64,000 nt of DNA. Source: Symbiodinium natans (taxonomy: Eukaryota > Sar > Dinophyceae > Suessiales > Symbiodiniaceae). The stretch is taken from NCBI GenBank assembly GCA_905221605.1, contig CAJNDS010000968.1, positions 393,501-457,500 of the forward strand, in the 5' to 3' direction. Made by a program: the position numbers and the translations under genes. Positions 1-13,800 of the stretch are shown one piece after another; the stretch's first letter is position 1; every line of letters starts with the position of its first letter. The notes under the pieces are model-generated. The model was not told where the DNA came from. It ran no database searches and saw only the letters and a program-made list of their open reading frames with translations.

Positions 1-318
1 TATTTTTCGGGGTTCTTAAGCAACTAGTAGATTAGGGTATCGGGTTCAGGGTTTGTGCACCACAGTCGCCAATTTTGGGATCAGAGCCCACAAGCCATGT
101 ACTTGTGGTGCCCTATACAACTTAACCCTTTCCGAACCCGGCGCAAGACCCCAAAACCTGAACCCTCAACTAAACCCTGCTTGGGGGGTGGAGGGGCCGA
201 GCAGGGCTCTGGGCCCTTGATTCCGGACTAGAAGAGTTAGTTGTCCGGTTAATACCAAAAGTGAATGGTAAGTCCTCAATCTCATGACACCTTAACTGCC
301 CAAGAATCCACCACAGAT

Positions 319-620
319 GAACGGGGGACAAAAGCCCTAATAATATTCTTCTCCGGGCGTGCTCCTTCATAATAATACGCATTGTTCCTATCTTTTGGTT
401 AATAATGCACTTTCCTTATCACATTCGTTCGTTCTTTGATCAAAATGAAACAGATCATAGAAATATAGTACACCTTAAGCACCAGTGAACACACCTTATG
501 TTTGGATTTCATGTTTCGTTCTTTCATTTCGTTCTCACATTATTTTATTCGCTTCTCTTTCTTGTAATGTTACGAAGAGAATATTAATAATAGAGAACGG
601 GGGACAAAAGCCCTAATAAT
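319..620. repeat. 26-bp direct repeat flanking AT-rich sequence
   Basis: The block starting gaacgggggacaaaagccct is at 319-344 and again at 595-620. The intervening and following DNA (about 385-940) is AT-rich with ttcgttcgttc motifs and a ccgcggg/cccgcgg hairpin near 891-925. Confidence 0.85.
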
Positions 621-1372
621 AATAATTGTTGGGATTATTCTTTTCTTTGTCTGGTCTTTTCTCTCGTTTCATTCATATAATCCGTTCTCTCGTTTCGTTC
701 GTTCATTCCATTCTCTACGAAATAAAAGGTAAAAAGGGAACACATGAATTATATTATTACGGACAGGAAATCTATTGTGTCCGCCGCAACAGCCGTCTTC
801 TAATGAGCGTATTAATATTGATATTACGTAGTGAGTCTAATGATTGACAATTTAATTTAATTCGCTTTATTATACTATTATTCGCTTATCCGCGGGTGAA
901 AGAAGATAATAAATAATAGCCCGCGGTAATAGTATTAATTCATGGTGATAGAGAGCTTGCTAATAGAGAACGAGCGTAGCGTGATCCCAACTCTCCGCCC
1001 TCAGCCCAAAACATGCTCAGATGTCATCAGACCCCGGGAATGCGCTTCTTTTGTACTCTGGCGCCGGGGAAGGCCAGGCGTCGTCGGATTCCCTGAATGT
1101 GCAAAGTTGTCTGGAGAGCGTGCAGCTTAGGGAAAGTGCGGATGCCAGAACTTACTCTAAACAGGCTTTAGGGTTTAGCGCGCATACTTCGTTCCATACT
1201 TCTTTGGGGACTAAGCAAACCAAAATTTCAAAAACAACACATCTAAATCCCCTAGGGGGCTACAGTAGAGCAGCCTTGATGTAAACAGGCTGGAGAGGGA
1301 TTGGCTGATTTATCAATAGGGAGGGTTTAGGGCTTAGACTGCAGGATTTACGGCTTAAGGTTCCCAACTTGA

Positions 1373-1457
1373 GGTTGAAGGAATCAGAACGGTTTAGGGT
1401 TTAGGGTTTAGGGTTTAGGGTTTAGGGTTTAGGGTTTAGGGTTGAAGGATTCAGAAC
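1373..1457 (+). repeat. Seven-unit telomere array with 18-bp flanking duplication
   Basis: Forty-nine bases (1391-1439) are seven TTTAGGG-phase units. They are flanked by ggttgaaggaatcagaac (1373-1390) and the same 18 bases with one change (1440-1457). It lies downstream of the M16 stop, outside any recognised gene. Confidence 0.85.
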
Positions 1458-2228
1458 TTCGGGTTTAGGGATTCGGCTTCAGTGTTTCTAGCGCCTGGTG
1501 CCTTACTTAGGTGGAGACTGCAGGTTGGTTTGTCTCAGATTCCTCTGAACCCCTAGATCGGTTCATATCTCAAAGCTCGAAGTCCTTGTGGGCCCTAAAC
1601 CCTAAACCCTAAACCAGAAACCCTAAACCCTAAACCTTATAAGCAATAAACCCCAATACTCCTTGTGCACACTGCAGGCTTGCACTGGGTCAAGGGCTTA
1701 GTTCTTGCACCAGGGATGTAGGGGACGATGCCTTGACAAATCGAGTACAGAATCACTCCGAAACCTTAAGTCGTACCCTAAACCCCACAACCTAAGCCAT
1801 AAACAGCTTGCAAGCCCCGCAAGCAACGCTTCGCGAAAATCCCCGGTGGGAAGCAATGGGAGTGCTATACAGGGATGCCCTGGCGTCGTCCACCGATGGT
1901 CGCATTCTAACGATTGCCTTTCTGATGATTATGATGATTATTGCCACTATGTACTATGATGATTCGTTTATTGCAACAAAAGCAATATGGCAATATTCTT
2001 GCGGCACTGAGAAGACTGAGCACGACTCTTTCTTTACGCCGATCAAAGCCCCTTGCGGCACATGTAGCCCCAAATGTGACCATAAATAACGAGCGTGCTT
2101 CTCAGGCTTAGGAACGACCTTACCCTGAACCCTAAGCCCTAATCATGAACCCTATAAACCCTAAACCCTATAAACCCTATACCCTAAACCAAGGGCGGAG
2201 CAGTGGACGTGGAGCAGGGCATCACAAT

Positions 2229-5200
2229 TCACAAGCGTGCGAGGATTTGATCCTTCTCCTCGGTGAGAACCCACTCAGCACTGCGCCGGAACTCCACACG
2301 TGCCTGCGGCACTTTCGGAAACCGATTCTTACGGAGTCCAATGCATATACATATATATATATATATGCTTTATTTAGTTATTTACATTTGTTTTTTCATG
2401 TATGTTATATATATATATAATCTATATTTGATTTATATGTTTATACGTCTATATTTATATTTGTTTACTACGCTTATTTAATGAGGTTCAATGATTCATA
2501 CATATTTACTTTGGTTTATACCCCAAACCCCCGTGAATCTAAACGCTACACCCCACCCTTTGCCCTGAAACCCTCAACCTACGCCCGCCCAAACCTCAAA
2601 ACCAAACCCCAAGCCCCCTGAATCCTCAAAGGCTTAAACTTTTAAAGCTCTAAACCCCATAAACCCGGTTAGACTCAACCCTATAAACACGAAACCCTAT
2701 AAACCTTCAACACCGCACCCAACCTCGTCCCCGTGCCAGGTCCGGTCCACCGACAAGGGCGTCGCGGTCTGCGGATCCGGGCGGGGATCGGACCTGGATT
2801 GCGGGTTTAGGGGAACTAGGGACTGCAGGGCTTAGGGCTTTGTCGGGTTTATGTAGGGGAATTAGGGTTTAGGGTTTAAGTTTACGGGATTTATAGAGTT
2901 GAGCGGGTCTAGTCGCATTTCGGTTTAGCTTTCTAGGATTATCAGATTTTTGGGGCGTGGTTTTGAGTTTGTGTCGCAGCGTCTAGGGTTCATGGGGCTC
3001 TTGGGTTTGAGGTTTAGGGGCTAAGGGTCAAGGGTTTAGGGCACATAATTGAAGACCTAAACCCTACACCCATGATTCAATCACCCAATGCAGGCGTGAA
3101 CTATGAGAGTTCGGGGATCAGGGGGCAGAAGAGGGCTGTTGAGAGGATGACGGTCCAGAGCTCAAAGGGTCTGAAACCTACAGGGTTTTAGAGGTTTAGG
3201 GTTTAGGGGTATGAAGGCTTTCCTTGTTGGCTCTAGGGCTTCAGGACGTCGGATCTGCCGAGGTTCAGAGCTTGTAAGGTTAAGGGCATGGGAGTGTTGG
3301 GCTGTACCGGATTCCTGCAGCCTAAAACCCTAATCTCTAAACCTTAAACCCCAGAAGACGCAGTAAACATGGAAGGCAAGGGGTCAAAAACCCTAATCTC
3401 CAGACCTTAAACCCTAGAAGACGCAGTAAACATGGAAGGCCCCGGGTGTCATCCATAGGATCGGTTGGGCTGAAAGAGCTGGCAAGGAACTGGCTGGAGA
3501 CCTGGGGAGTTTCTGCCCCCGCAGGCTTGGGGTTGAACCGTTCGAGAGTTTAAGAGTTTCGGGGTTCAGAGCTCGAGGGTCTTGAGGGTGTTGAGGGTTT
3601 TTGGGGTTTTTAGGAGTGTGAGGGCTTAAGGGCGTACGGGTTGAAGAGCCTAAGGGGTCAAAAGGGTTGAAGAACTACTTGGGAACCTTGGGGAAGGGGG
3701 GGCGGGGGATATGGCGTGGGGAGGGGAGCGTCGGGACATCAGCTGACGCGCAGCTGGTGTCCATGTTTTGGGTTTCTATGGTTTAGGGTTTAGGGTTTAG
3801 GGTTTCCCTTCATATGGACTCCCCCAAGTAGGTTCGTTTATGGACACCCCAGAAAGTGCGGGGGCCCATCTCTGACCCATGTTGTTTGGGTTGAGGGGCT
3901 TCGCTGCTCAAAGTGACTCACATAGGGCTGACGGGGCCCCTTGTAAACATAGGGCTCTTGCTTGGAGGTTCAGGGGTACCTATTAGGGTTATAAGTCAAG
4001 CGCCGACTCCACACTAAGACTCTTCTTGTTTAAGGACGAAGCCCCCTTGACCCTAAACCCTGCAATCCTAAGGTCGCACAGGAAGAGTCGAACCCCCTCA
4101 CAGCCCTGTGAGCTGAAAACCAAAGCAGGGTTGAACGTTTAGGGAGAAGGGTTTAGGGAGACATATAGGCAATGATACTACTTCACAACTCATCCTGAAA
4201 GCCCAGAACCGTCCAACACTCCAAGCGCTAAACCCGAAAACACCTAAACCCAAAACCCAACACCAGAACTCCAAACCCGATAAACCCACCCAATGTCAAA
4301 GCCCCCTAAACCCTAAACCCTAAACCCTAAACCCTAAACCCTAAACCCTAAACCCTAAACCCTAAACCCTAAACCTAAACCCTAAACCCTAAACCTAAAC
4401 CCTAAACCCTAAACCCCAAACAAACCCTACAGCCGGCCGGCCTCGATGCACAGCTGCGGTGCAGAATGCAGCTGGGCCACGAAGCGTCGGAAGTCCTGTG
4501 CGCTTGGGTTTAGGGTTGAGGGTTTAGGGTTTAGGGTTTTGGTTGGCACCCGCATAGCTGGACGAACCACTCCGCAGGGATTCCAAGTTCAACAGACGCC
4601 TGTCACTCGCTCGCCCACACAACGCCACTCCACTAGGGTTTAGGGTAGCACCCTGAACCCCAAACCCTAAAATATGGCAAGGTCCGAGGCCTGCCGTTAC
4701 TCTGTTCAGGAATGGTGTGCGAAGCCAGCCGCATTCTCGTCGCCCGAGCCCTAGCGGCTCACCTTCGCCCATTCTCTGCATAGGCATCTTCCGTTAGCTG
4801 CATGTCTTATATGCTAGTATTCATAGAATCATAGGCCACCAAGGGGGCTTAGATTAGATTATAATAGAGTTTAGGGGTGAGGGTTGGGACAACTGCACCT
4901 CCCCCAAAGTAGGATGTGAAGGGAGGTGCAGCGCCTTGAGCATGGACCTTGGGGTGTGAACTTGGTGCCAGTGGCGGCGAGCACATGAAAGTCCGCACTT
5001 CCATCAAGCAGCTAACAAACATAGGGTTTAGGGTTTAGGGTTTAGGATTTAGGGTTAGACCTCAAACCTTTTTTCAACCCAGGCTCCTCCCCTAAGCCCG
5101 TTTTGAACCCGGTCTGAGAGCCATGCCGGTACCTGCTAGCGAGAGAAAGCACTCCCCCCAAACCCTAAACCCTTCGATCCTCCAGGCTCGTTCCCTCCAC

Positions 5201-5422
5201 TGCTTTGCACTTTCGTGTGCGGCGCTCGAAGTCGTATCGCTGGCGGCTGACCTGGGATGGTCCGCGGCTTTAAGCCTTGAGCAACTAGCTTCGATGATGG
5301 TATTTTCATTACTATATATATATATGTACATATGCATATATATATATATGTATGTATGTATATATATATGTATGTATATATATGTATATATATATATATA
5401 TGTATATTTATATAACTGATAT

Positions 5423-5466
<44 letters not shown>

Positions 5467-7804
5467 CATGCATGCATACATGCATACATACATACATACA
5501 TACATACATACATACGTACATACGCGCATGTAAATCTGATTCAATACCTGTACATACTTTTGCTGATATATGTTAAACATTCTACCTCCTGGGACCGACC
5601 TCAAGCGGCACGGACGCAATTTGAGGATTCATGTGTCTGTGACACGGCCGTAGATCCAGAAAGGCTTACATACCTGGGGCTCCCCTGCCTTTGTGGGATC
5701 CCCACCCCCAGCCCGCCACCAGCAGAAACAAGGTCTGTGGGCGGTTGGGTAGCAACCCGTTCCCCCTTTTTGCTCCGGGTCAGACAACTCTCTGAACCGT
5801 TCCCCTAAACCCTAAACCCTAAGAATGCACAACCCAAGACTAAAACTGTTTGACTATTGGGGAAGAGAGAAAGATTTCGATCAAAGCGTCGAGTCCTGGA
5901 TACACCCCGAGGACCCTCAGAGCGCAAGACTTTACCCCTTGCAAACTAAGAAGGCGAACGGAAGTTGACCCGGGGCACCAAGGACTTGACAAGGAATCCA
6001 CAGCTGCCGTGCCCCCAAACCCCAAACCCCAAACCCTAAACCCAAAAGGGGGAAGGGGAAGAGCCACATGGCAGGGACCCACAAGAAAGGCCAAGCAGGA
6101 CGCTTTGTTTCGCGCCATTGCAAAACACCCTGAACCCTAAACCCTAAACCCTAAACCCCTAACTCCCTCAACCTTGAAAGTTTCCCGAGATATCGTGGAC
6201 ATGAGGTTAAGAACTGCCATAGTGGCCCAAGAAATCGAGCCTGGATCCCCATGAATGGGCTACCCAACCCCACCCTCTCCAATCCTAGCCCCGAAGCCCC
6301 TCCCAGCCCTAAACCCTAAACCCTAAACCCTAAACGTGCCCTCGGAGGTCCCCCCCATATGGCCTCGTTCCAGTATCTGGAGTTCTCCTCCCTGAGGTTC
6401 TTAGGAGCTTCCGAGAGAATCGAGACCAATCCTGGAGTGATTGGGTTTAGGGTTTGGGGCCTTCTCGTGGGTTTTGAGTTTCGGGTGCCTAGGGATTTGG
6501 GTGTGCAGATGGAGCAGGACGGTGAACTTGAGTTTTCCCAAGCTCAAAATCCCCCGGAGCCCCCTTCCCCCTCCTCCCCGAAGCCCAAAACTCCAAACAT
6601 CTCCAAGCCGTAAATCCTCAGCTCCTCTAAGGGGGTTTTAGGGGGTTTTAGGGTTCCAAGATCGCCGAGAAGCCTTCCCGGACTTTGGCAAACTCCATCT
6701 CCTGGAAGCAGGGCTCTACGTCGGCTACTTGTCTTTCCTGGACAGCTCCACCTAAACCCTAAACCCTAAACCCTAAACCCTAAACCCTAAACCCGTTTAG
6801 GGTTTTCAGGGTGAGACCGAACCTGTGCTGGGTTTGGGGCTTCGGGTATTGTCGGGTTCAGGGACCTCGATCCTTGTGCTTTCTTGCTTTCTGACAGGGC
6901 CTCGGCTCCCCAGATCTGTCAACCTAAAACCCGACCACCCTACACCCTAAAATCTAAACCCGAAACCCTAAAATCTAAACCCGAAACCCAAAACCCTAAA
7001 CCCGGAAAAAAAAAAAAAACCTAAACCCTAAACCCTACGACCCTACGACCCTACGACCCGAAACCCTGCAACCCCCCCCCTCCCCCCTCAGTCCGTCAGC
7101 TCTTCTTGCGCCCAGCGGAAGAGATCATCCAGGCAGGACTCGATGCGGCCTCCGGGAGGCCGAAAAACACCAACGTTGAACTGCAGGGTTTAGGGTTTAG
7201 GGTTCAGGGTTTCCTAAACCCGAAACCCTAAAGCCCACTGGGAAGACGAAGGCTTGGGGCAACCCACTAAACCCTAATTCTTCAACCGGGAAATCCCGAT
7301 ATCCCAACCGGCAGGCAACCCAAGCTCCCAACTCCGAAATCCGTGAGCCATGTTTTCGGGGTTAGGTTGCAGGTTGCAGAGCACCCTAAACCCTGATTCG
7401 AAGAAGCCTGTGATGCCAGGGTGCCTCGGACGTACTCGGGCCTGAACTCGGACTGTAGGATGCACTGGAGGTGGAGGAATCCTGGGTCTGTAGCTGGGTT
7501 GTTGAGGGGGTTATAGTATCCCAAAAAGTGTAAAGTGTACTCACTCAGCTACTAAGGTAGTTTAGGGTTGGGTGTCGGGTCTATAGGGTTTTGCCGGTTT
7601 GGGGGGGGGGGGGGGGGGGGGGGGGGGCGGTTCAGGGCTTCAGGTTAAAGGGTGTATTGGGGGGTTGGGGAGGGATCTTGAGCTTAAAACCACGACAGCA
7701 TCTCTGCGTGGGCCCCGGCCGAGAATGGTCAGCCAGCGCGAGAAACTCTTACCAGCGAAGCTTAGTACGTGGCTGCGGCTCTCTTCCTGTTGCAAGCTCA
7801 GGGC
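2229..7804 (-). CDS. M16 protease exons 38-45: C-terminus and stop
   Basis: Exons are 7753-7804 (ALSLQQEESRSHVLSFAG, in the place of LRT-EQLGY of insulysin), 7425-7481 (FLHLQCILQSEFRPEYVRG), 7094-7149 (RIESCLDDLFRWAQEELT), 6657-6701 (EMEFAKVREGFSAIL), 6364-6411 (EAPKNLREENSRYWNE), 5180-5251 (VSRQRYDFERRTRKCKAVEG), 4442-4495 (DFRRFVAQLHSAPQLCIE) and 2229-2303 (ARVEFRRSAEWVLTEEKDQ, then ILARL and TGA at 2229-2231). The LREENSRYW and RYDFERR segments are very close to the insulysin family. Phases agree everywhere except at the 6657/6364 join, where the natural reading would need an intron ending TCG rather than AG. The donor after 7753 is a consensus GTAAGAG. The last exon is 2.1 kb from the previous one and has no strong family match, so the end is less certain. 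Confidence 0.82.
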
Positions 7805-10800
7805 CTCTTCAAGTAGCATTTGGGCAACGTAAAAAACCACAAAGGCGACCTTTTCGTAGGGCATTCAGCTTAGGGCTTCTCCAAACTCCCCTAGTGAAGG
7901 AATAGGATGCCTAAACCTTAAACCCAAAACCCAAAACCCAAAACCCTAAACCCCACCCCCCCTGATGAGGCTAAAGGGTTTCATGCCCGACGGTTGAGTT
8001 CATCGTGGCATGTTGATGCTAGGTGCCGTCCAAGAGTCCGTTGCCGTCCGAGTAGCTCAGGTCCACAATATATCCTTAGTAGCCCAGGAACCTTATTGGT
8101 ACAAGGGCACCCTTTTTTCGGGGTTGGTTACTGTTATAAGGGAACTTTGAACCAAAAGAAGGGTACCACTAGGCTACCAAGTATCCCAGCTGCTGCTTCG
8201 TGCGGAGCTCTAGGAAAACCTGCGAAAGGATGGACGGAATGACAAGGCAAATGAGGGTGTATAGGGTACCAGGATGGGCTATTCGGCCCTATAACCCCCG
8301 TAATCAACCCTTTCAAGGGCCTTTTCGAGGGGTTACAGGGTATTTTAGCCCATGCGGGTATACTGTTTGAGGTTTGTTGCTAGGGTGTTTAGGGTTTGGG
8401 GCTTTGTCTGGGGCAGTTGGAGCTGTCGTCTAGGGATTCAGGGACGGGGACGGCTTCAACAACCTCAAGACCCAAAGCACTCTCGAGTGTTGTCGAGGGT
8501 TTAGGGTTTAGATAACCTTGGCGAACCATACTGACGGATGCCAGACACTACGACGGAGCCAGGAAAGTCTTTCACCAAGAGTTTTAGTTGCCTAGCTGAC
8601 ATACAAGTGGATTTTAAAAGGCGTCCCTTGCCAGGATTCGGCAGTTCAAAGAGAACCCAAGGACCCATCAAAACGGTTAAAAACAAAGGGGACGCACTCA
8701 CCGAGAATCTATCAACAGGCCTGCGCTTTCGCAGACCAACGCTTTTGAGCCGTGTTCTACGGCTCTCTGGGCAGTTCTTCCAAGCGCGGTCCCTGTGGGG
8801 TTCCTATTGTAATGAGGATCCTTATATGTAAGGCTGTAAGGTACCCAGAAGTTAGGGGCCTATCGCTTTCCGAACTCCCCATAGGGGCTTCTCGGAGCTC
8901 GGGCTTAATTATCGTGCTTAGGGTTACGCTCAGGTTCTTCGATCCCTCGACCTGAACGTCCGGGCAGGGATAGAACAAATACCCCAAACTCCCCCAGGTT
9001 TGGGGTTTAGAGCGCTCCACTGCCCCAGAAGACAACCTAAGCCCTGAGCCCTAAACCCTAAACCCTACACCCTCTCTCTCTCACAGGCGCTAAACCCTAG
9101 ACCCTAGACCCTAGACCCTAGACCCTAGACCCTAGACCCTAAACCCTAAACCCTAAACCCTAAACCCTAAACCCTTGCCTTGTTGTTGAGCAGCCGAACC
9201 AGGAGATGCATCAGGGACGAGTTCGCCAAGGTGGCCTCCACCCTTAGAGAGAGCTTCCGGGTCAGGGTTTAGGGTTTAGGGTTTAGGGTTTAGGGTGTAG
9301 GGTGTAGGGTGTAGGGTTTAGGGTTTAGGGTTTAGGGTTTAGGGTTTAGGGTTTAGGGTTTAGGGTTTAGGGTTTAGGGCTTAGGCCTTACCTTCGACCA
9401 CAGATAGCTGAAGCTTTAAGGGCCAGGCGTTGAGGTGTTTCCTGGGAGACCTAGAGTTAGGGTTTAGGGTTTGCCAAAAAAAGCTTAGTGTGTGTTGTTT
9501 TGACTACAGCTGGTGCTGCGCGCTCAGGAGATGCATCTCCTCAAATGCCCGCTGCTAAAAAGAGCCGCGGGTCTGGAAGACCACGTCGACGCAGTTGTTG
9601 CGGTCGTCTGGGTTGGGGTTCGTCCTGGAGAGCCAAGATCTCTACGCAAAAACACGCCTCTCACCATCTCTCACCTTTGTGTCCCGTTTGGGTTGAGGCT
9701 ACAAGGAATAGGTAGCATAATAGCATACTCATAACAGTTGATGGGCTGTTCATACTGGGAAGGGGAGGGGATGAACTCACCCGAGGGACAGAGTCCAAAG
9801 TGTGCGCCCTGGCGGCAGGCGCGCTTGTCGGTGGGGGCCGGTATCCTGCCAAGAGGGCGACGAGGAATTAGAGCTTCCGGTTCACATGGATCAAGACTCC
9901 TAACCCACACCCTGACATCCTATGCCCTAAGCGATGACGTCGTTGGCAACGCCCACATTGGTCTAGCCAGTTCAACATGCACTTTGTGGGGCAGCTTCTG
10001 CGACTAGCGAAGCGTACGCACTCAGGAAGCGGGCAGCATCAGTGCAATCTGCCAATCGGGACCTGAAACAGCTGGTGTACTGCTAACATCGGCTCCTGGC
10101 TGGTGCCTTGCCAGAGTGGACCGAGACCTCAGGGGTTGCGGCATGTTGCTTTTGTGGATGCTTAAAGGGGGATGGGGGGATGTGACGGGAACCCTACAGG
10201 GGGGAGGCTTTGGGAGAGGGGATTGCCAGCAACGGTCTCCCTGGGCATCGTAAACCCAAACCTAAACAAATTGCACCCTGCATTGGCTGGTTTTCAGCAT
10301 GCTTGGGCCACAAAGCGAGGGATAGAGGCGACGCCAACCTCCTTTCTCCATCGCCTGAAGCCCTACAACATCACCCCTGCAACCCTGTAACGAAAACCCA
10401 AAACCCAGGACTGAGGTGATCCCCGATATAGACCCCCAAAATAGTAGGATTCCCTGAAAATAAGGCCCCTAGTTAATACGGTACCCCTAGTATCGTAAAC
10501 CCCGCATGGGAGAAAGGCAACCCCGCAGCTCAGGGCTATGTTGGTGTGAGTCAGGGGCCGAAATGTCTGGCCGATGCTTTGGGAAACGTTGACGGCCCCA
10601 AACGGAGGCAAGCGCTTCAAGCTTTGGCCTTTCTAGAGAAACGGCCAGCATGAGGGCTCTTATGGTTATTTTAACGCTGAAACCCCCTAAGTGCATGAGG
10701 GTTTAGGGTTTAAAAAGGGTTTAGGGTTTAGGGCTAGGGTTTAGGGTTTAGGGTTTAGGGTTTAGGGTTTAGGGTTTAGGGTTTAGGGTTTAGGGTTTAG

Positions 10801-13800
10801 GGCTTAGGGCTTAGGGCTTAGGGTTTAGGGTTTAGGGCTTAGGGCTTAGGGTTTAGGGTTCCCCACTACAGCCACTACAGACTCGACCAGCCTTCGCTGA
10901 GAATGCCAGACAGCCGTCGGCAGTCCTCCTTGCCAAGACTCGCCGAGAACTTCTTTCACAAAGACTTCGGGTGACGTAATTTTATTCATAAATATCATAA
11001 GAAGGTTGTTAATATTATGATGATAGCGACCATAATCATCACAACAAAAATATTTCTCAAAAAAACAAACAACACAAAATAACATCGTTGACTTTTGGTG
11101 TGGTTTCAAGCAGTGGGCTCTTGACGTGCCTGTCGCACCTTCAGTATGGGCGCCTTCGGGCGACTGACTCACGACACTGCTACCGATGTCCACTACCTCC
11201 CAAACTACCTTTATGACAATGCAAATATACAGTGGCCCTCATTGTGAAAGAAAGTGAGTTTTTTCCCTTGAGTCAGGGCTGCCGAGCTCCACAGGAGACA
11301 CAGGGAAGCCCGGGAGATGAGGCACATGTCGGGACGACGCATCAGCAACTGCAAATAACCAGGGCTGTCGTACCTTTACTCAAAGTTTTGATCAACATCA
11401 AGACTCACCAAAAAAGGAGCTCTTCGAACACTCGAGCAACCCCTAAAAAACACATCTCAAGTGCCCACAGGCGGCCCAAACAGCTCCTCATCCACGTTGC
11501 CCAAGAACACGGCGTTGCCGGGCGAGTTGGCAAACAACCTGCTTGCAGGGCCGTCGTGAATTCATAGCTTTGACCAGATCAGTTCTTTAAGCCGCGGTGC
11601 TTCCCCAACACGCACCACTTCCCTGAGGCCATTCTGGCGTAGAACAGCCATCCCACTTCACAAGGCTCCAGCCTCAAGGCCGAAGCCGGTATGCACGCCC
11701 TAACTCTAAGCAACACCTTTCAACAAAAATGAAGCTCTGAGCCAAACCCCCCCCCCGGTCCCATCGCTCCTGGCTGCTTCATTCCTCAAGTCGTCCAAGC
11801 CTTGGTCAGTCCAGGATTCTGCTTAAAATTGCCCTTCTTTGGGGGGAGGGGCGGGAGGGGGAGGGCGGGGAGCGGGGGAGGGGGAAGGGGGGAGGTGGCT
11901 CAAAAGGGTGGGCAAGAGACTGTCGGATGCTTGTTCAGGGATTCAGGCTTCGAGCGCAGTGCTCGTGTTTTCTTGTTGCTCCTGGCCAGCTTCGTGGAGT
12001 CTCAGAGCTGCTCCTTACCCCCAAACTTGTTTCATTGTTTGGATAAAGTTAAGAAAAATACACTCCTTTTTTTTGGGTTTAAGTACCCTTAAAAATGTAA
12101 AGTGATACCAAACTATGACAAAGCAAACCCGCACTCACCAAGCCCCAACGCTGTCCAAATGCTGTAAGAATCCCATCTGGCCTTGCAAGGATTGAAAAAT
12201 CCAAGCAAAACTACCGGGCGTGCAATTTTACACCCTAAACCGAACCCTAAACCCTAAACCCTAAACCAAAACCCAAAACCCTAAACCCTAAACCATAAAC
12301 CCTATGGATACTACGCATCAGCGTTTTCTATTCTGGGGCTTCTTGGCTTGAGGGCTCTCTCTGTCGGGTTTCAGAACCGTAACGGCTAACCTTAAACATG
12401 TTTTTTGTTTTCTGTCCTCTTGGGTGTCATTTAAACAAAAATATAAAATACTCCCAAGGGGGGATATAGTACCTCAGGCATGGAGCCCTCGGCTCTTGTC
12501 GTTAGATTGGTAAGCTTGGACCCTTTTTGCGCCAGGGTTTTGAGGGCTTTTTGGCACCCGCATAGCTGGACAAACCAGTCCGGTTTAAGGTTTAAGGTCT
12601 TTAGGATTTTAGGAAACTTGGACCCTAAGCCCGAAACCCGAAACCCAGTGCCACGGATGGCATCGCAAGATTCCAAGGGTCACCAGAGTGCTGCTTCGCA
12701 GCACAATGGACCGCGAGGGCCGCCAAAAACCCCATTCTAAAACATCAACCCTCAGCCCTGTGTCCAAATTCAGACTCTACCTCTCAGGAGTCCCGGAACT
12801 TACCCAAACCCTACATGGCTTAGGGTTTAGGGTTTGCTCCACCCCACCCCAGTGCGAAGCCCTAAACCACAATGCCTCGTGGCAGGGCCACGGGCCTAAA
12901 GGCTTCAAGTTTCTGGCCCGAGAGGCTCAGCATCTCTGCGTCCTGGAGCTTCTCTTCCGGCGTGAAGCTGAACCTGGACTTGGGCTTGAAGCTTGAGTAG
13001 GGTCTATAGGGTTTAGGAGTTTGGAGTTTCGGGTTTAGGGCTTAGGGTTTAGGAGTTTAGGCTTTAGGGCTAGGGTTCAGGGTGGCTCTGCGGCTTTCAA
13101 CTCCACCTCGGCCATGTAGGGGGAATTGGACTCTTTAGAGGGCTGGACGTCGGGCCTCCGACTGGACTTCGACCTTCGAGGGATTCGGAGGGGGTCAGGG
13201 CTCACACGCATGGGCGGTGTAAAGATGGCGTGCGAAACGAAGGGCACTTGACATGGGGGTCTGCAAGGTTATGCTGCGCTATATATGCAGGGAGTGCAGA
13301 ATTAGAGAGTTGAATCCTGAAGGCCACAACCTGGGTTTTAGCAGGCGTGTTGAAGGTGGCCCTGCGCGAGGCTCCGCGACGTCCGCACGAGGTTGGCAAG
13401 AACACACGGCAGAGAAGCTCCTGATCCCCCCCAAAAAAGCTAGCAACAAATTGTCTCACAAATCGCGTTGCGAGATGATGCGAGTAAGTAGAAGTCAGAT
13501 GAAACTCTGCCAAAGAGGCGCCTCCCTTTGTTGAAATTAGAAAAGCCTACTGCCGCTGGAACCCAAGAACCGCTTTGTCACGCTAAAGCAAACCCCGTGA
13601 GACACATGCCTTCCCACTTCAAAAGAACACAAGTGAATAAGTAACTCCCCAAGGTCACGGTCAAAATGTAGCCTCCGTGTGTAGATCCTCACGCTGTCGT
13701 GGGTCGACTTTACACAATGCAGGTCGACTCCCCCAAAAAACAACCAACAAAACACATCCATCCCTTTAAGGGCAATGCAGGGATTTTTGTTGTCTTATGT

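Larger units (their letters stand above)
1..2228. other. 3' flank of M16 gene: AT-rich island and telomere-derived sequence
   Basis: No supported gene. 385-940 is AT-rich with short repeats. 1000-1140 and 1705-1900 have open frames of ordinary composition, but no recognisable protein or clear splice edges. Scattered degenerate CCCTAAA units fill the rest. Confidence 0.6.

Noticed and set aside
4297-4420. Long CCCTAAA array as a chromosome end
   Set aside because: Arrays of both orientations occur throughout the window and within genes, so none marks a terminus.
4524-4787. Minus-strand frame with ASDRRLLNLESLRSG as an M16 C-terminal exon
   Set aside because: It falls between exons 5180 and 4442, which already join in phase (SLE-DFRRF) without it.
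7602-7905. Plus-strand frame after the poly-G run
   Set aside because: The opposite strand carries the M16 exon with a consensus donor; the plus frame starts in homopolymer.
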